From Saprospiraceae bacterium (GTDB lineage Bacteria; Bacteroidota; Bacteroidia; Chitinophagales; Saprospiraceae): 7,026 nt of DNA. How positions within the stretch are numbered: position 1 is the first letter of the stretch; every line of letters starts with the position of its first letter. Below are positions 6,821 to 7,026 of the stretch, in pieces. A program made the position numbers and the translations under genes. Where the stretch lies: contig JAGQWW010000126.1 of NCBI GenBank assembly GCA_020436955.1, positions 1 to 7,026 on the forward strand, read 5' to 3'. The notes below the pieces were generated by a model. The model did not search any database and had not been told where the DNA came from. It saw only the letters and a list, made by a program, of their open reading frames with translations.

Positions 6821-7026
6821 AAAAATAAAGGTCCTGTATCTATTCGACCGTTACCTAAATTCTACCATGAATTGGGCTGAAAGGTGGATGCAGCATTTGA
6901 CGGGGGCAAAAATTTTTATTGCTGCTCCGTTAATTATTAAAAATGAGTACTACAAACCTCAATACAATTTCATCAAATCGCCTTTCCAATATACCCTTCC
7001 ATCAAGCGAAAAGCAGGTGCCAAGGA
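6807..7026 (+). CDS. Probable glycosyltransferase, N-terminal part (runs off window, start uncertain)
   Basis: An open frame reaches the window edge without a stop, giving 73 codons from a TTG at 6807. It reads GKDEKIKVLYLFDRYLNSTM, then NWAERWMQHL, then AKIFIAAPLIIKNEYY. A KIKVLYLFD strand, a helix and a second IFIAAP strand look like the start of a GT-B Rossmann domain as in family-4 glycosyltransferases. A place right after a flippase supports this, but the catalytic half is missing, so the call is tentative. The start is odd. The only in-frame candidates are TTG 6807, which overlaps the flippase by 14 bases, and ATG 6867, which would remove the first strand. A better-looking ATG at 6817, overlapping the flippase TGA as ATGA, is in the wrong frame and stops after three codons. 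One extra A in the A-run at 6820-6825 would make it read MKKIKVLYLFDR. Confidence -1.
   Translation, partial: MGKDEKIKVLYLFDRYLNSTMNWAERWMQHLTGAKIFIAAPLIIKNEYYKPQYNFIKSPFQYTLPSSEKQVPR

Noticed and set aside
1..7026. CRISPR array, tRNA/rRNA gene, insertion sequence or phage attachment site
   Set aside because: No regularly spaced repeats, no tRNA-like cloverleaf, no transposase or integrase fragments and no long terminal repeats were seen on reading both strands.

Overview
The window looks like chromosomal DNA (or a large replicon) of a member of the Bacteroidota. Three things support this: a secreted protein ending in a type IX secretion (T9SS) sorting domain, an outer-membrane barrel of the RemB/Wzi kind, and Bacteroidota-style TAnnTTTG promoter elements with little Shine-Dalgarno use. 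Class or genus cannot be fixed from this sequence; a gliding or surface-associated lineage is plausible but inferred.

Layout, left to right. (1) Positions 1-353 hold the C-terminal part of a Rep_3-type replication initiator whose start lies outside the window. (2) Ten bases later, same strand, comes a 587-aa outer-membrane beta-barrel of the RemB/Wzi family (364-2127), followed by an AT-rich hairpin. (3) A promoter-like element precedes a 319-aa exported protein with a four-cysteine N-terminal region, an Fn3-like module and a T9SS sorting domain (2250-3209). (4) A hairpin at 3232-3265 separates it from two convergent minus-strand genes. These overlap each other: a GNAT/FemAB-like acyltransferase (5285-4323) is upstream and a protein resembling an alpha/alpha-toroid enzyme (4332-3247) is downstream. 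(5) A 92-bp divergent region leads to a plus-strand Wzx-type polysaccharide flippase (5378-6820), apparently starting at TTG. (6) A probable glycosyltransferase overlaps the flippase end and runs off the window; its start region looks shifted by one base at an A-run.

The right half (acyltransferase, toroid protein, flippase, glycosyltransferase) reads as part of a surface-polysaccharide locus: sugars are assembled by glycosyltransferases, possibly modified, and flipped across the inner membrane. The Wzi/RemB-like barrel could act at the outer membrane on the same or another glycan, but that link is inference from proximity. No gene-free stretch exceeds about 125 bases. I saw no tRNA, rRNA, CRISPR array, insertion sequence or attachment site. 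I did not find a clear new defence or mobile system; the least explained items are the minus-strand gene pair, the initiator/barrel adjacency and the disrupted start of the last gene.
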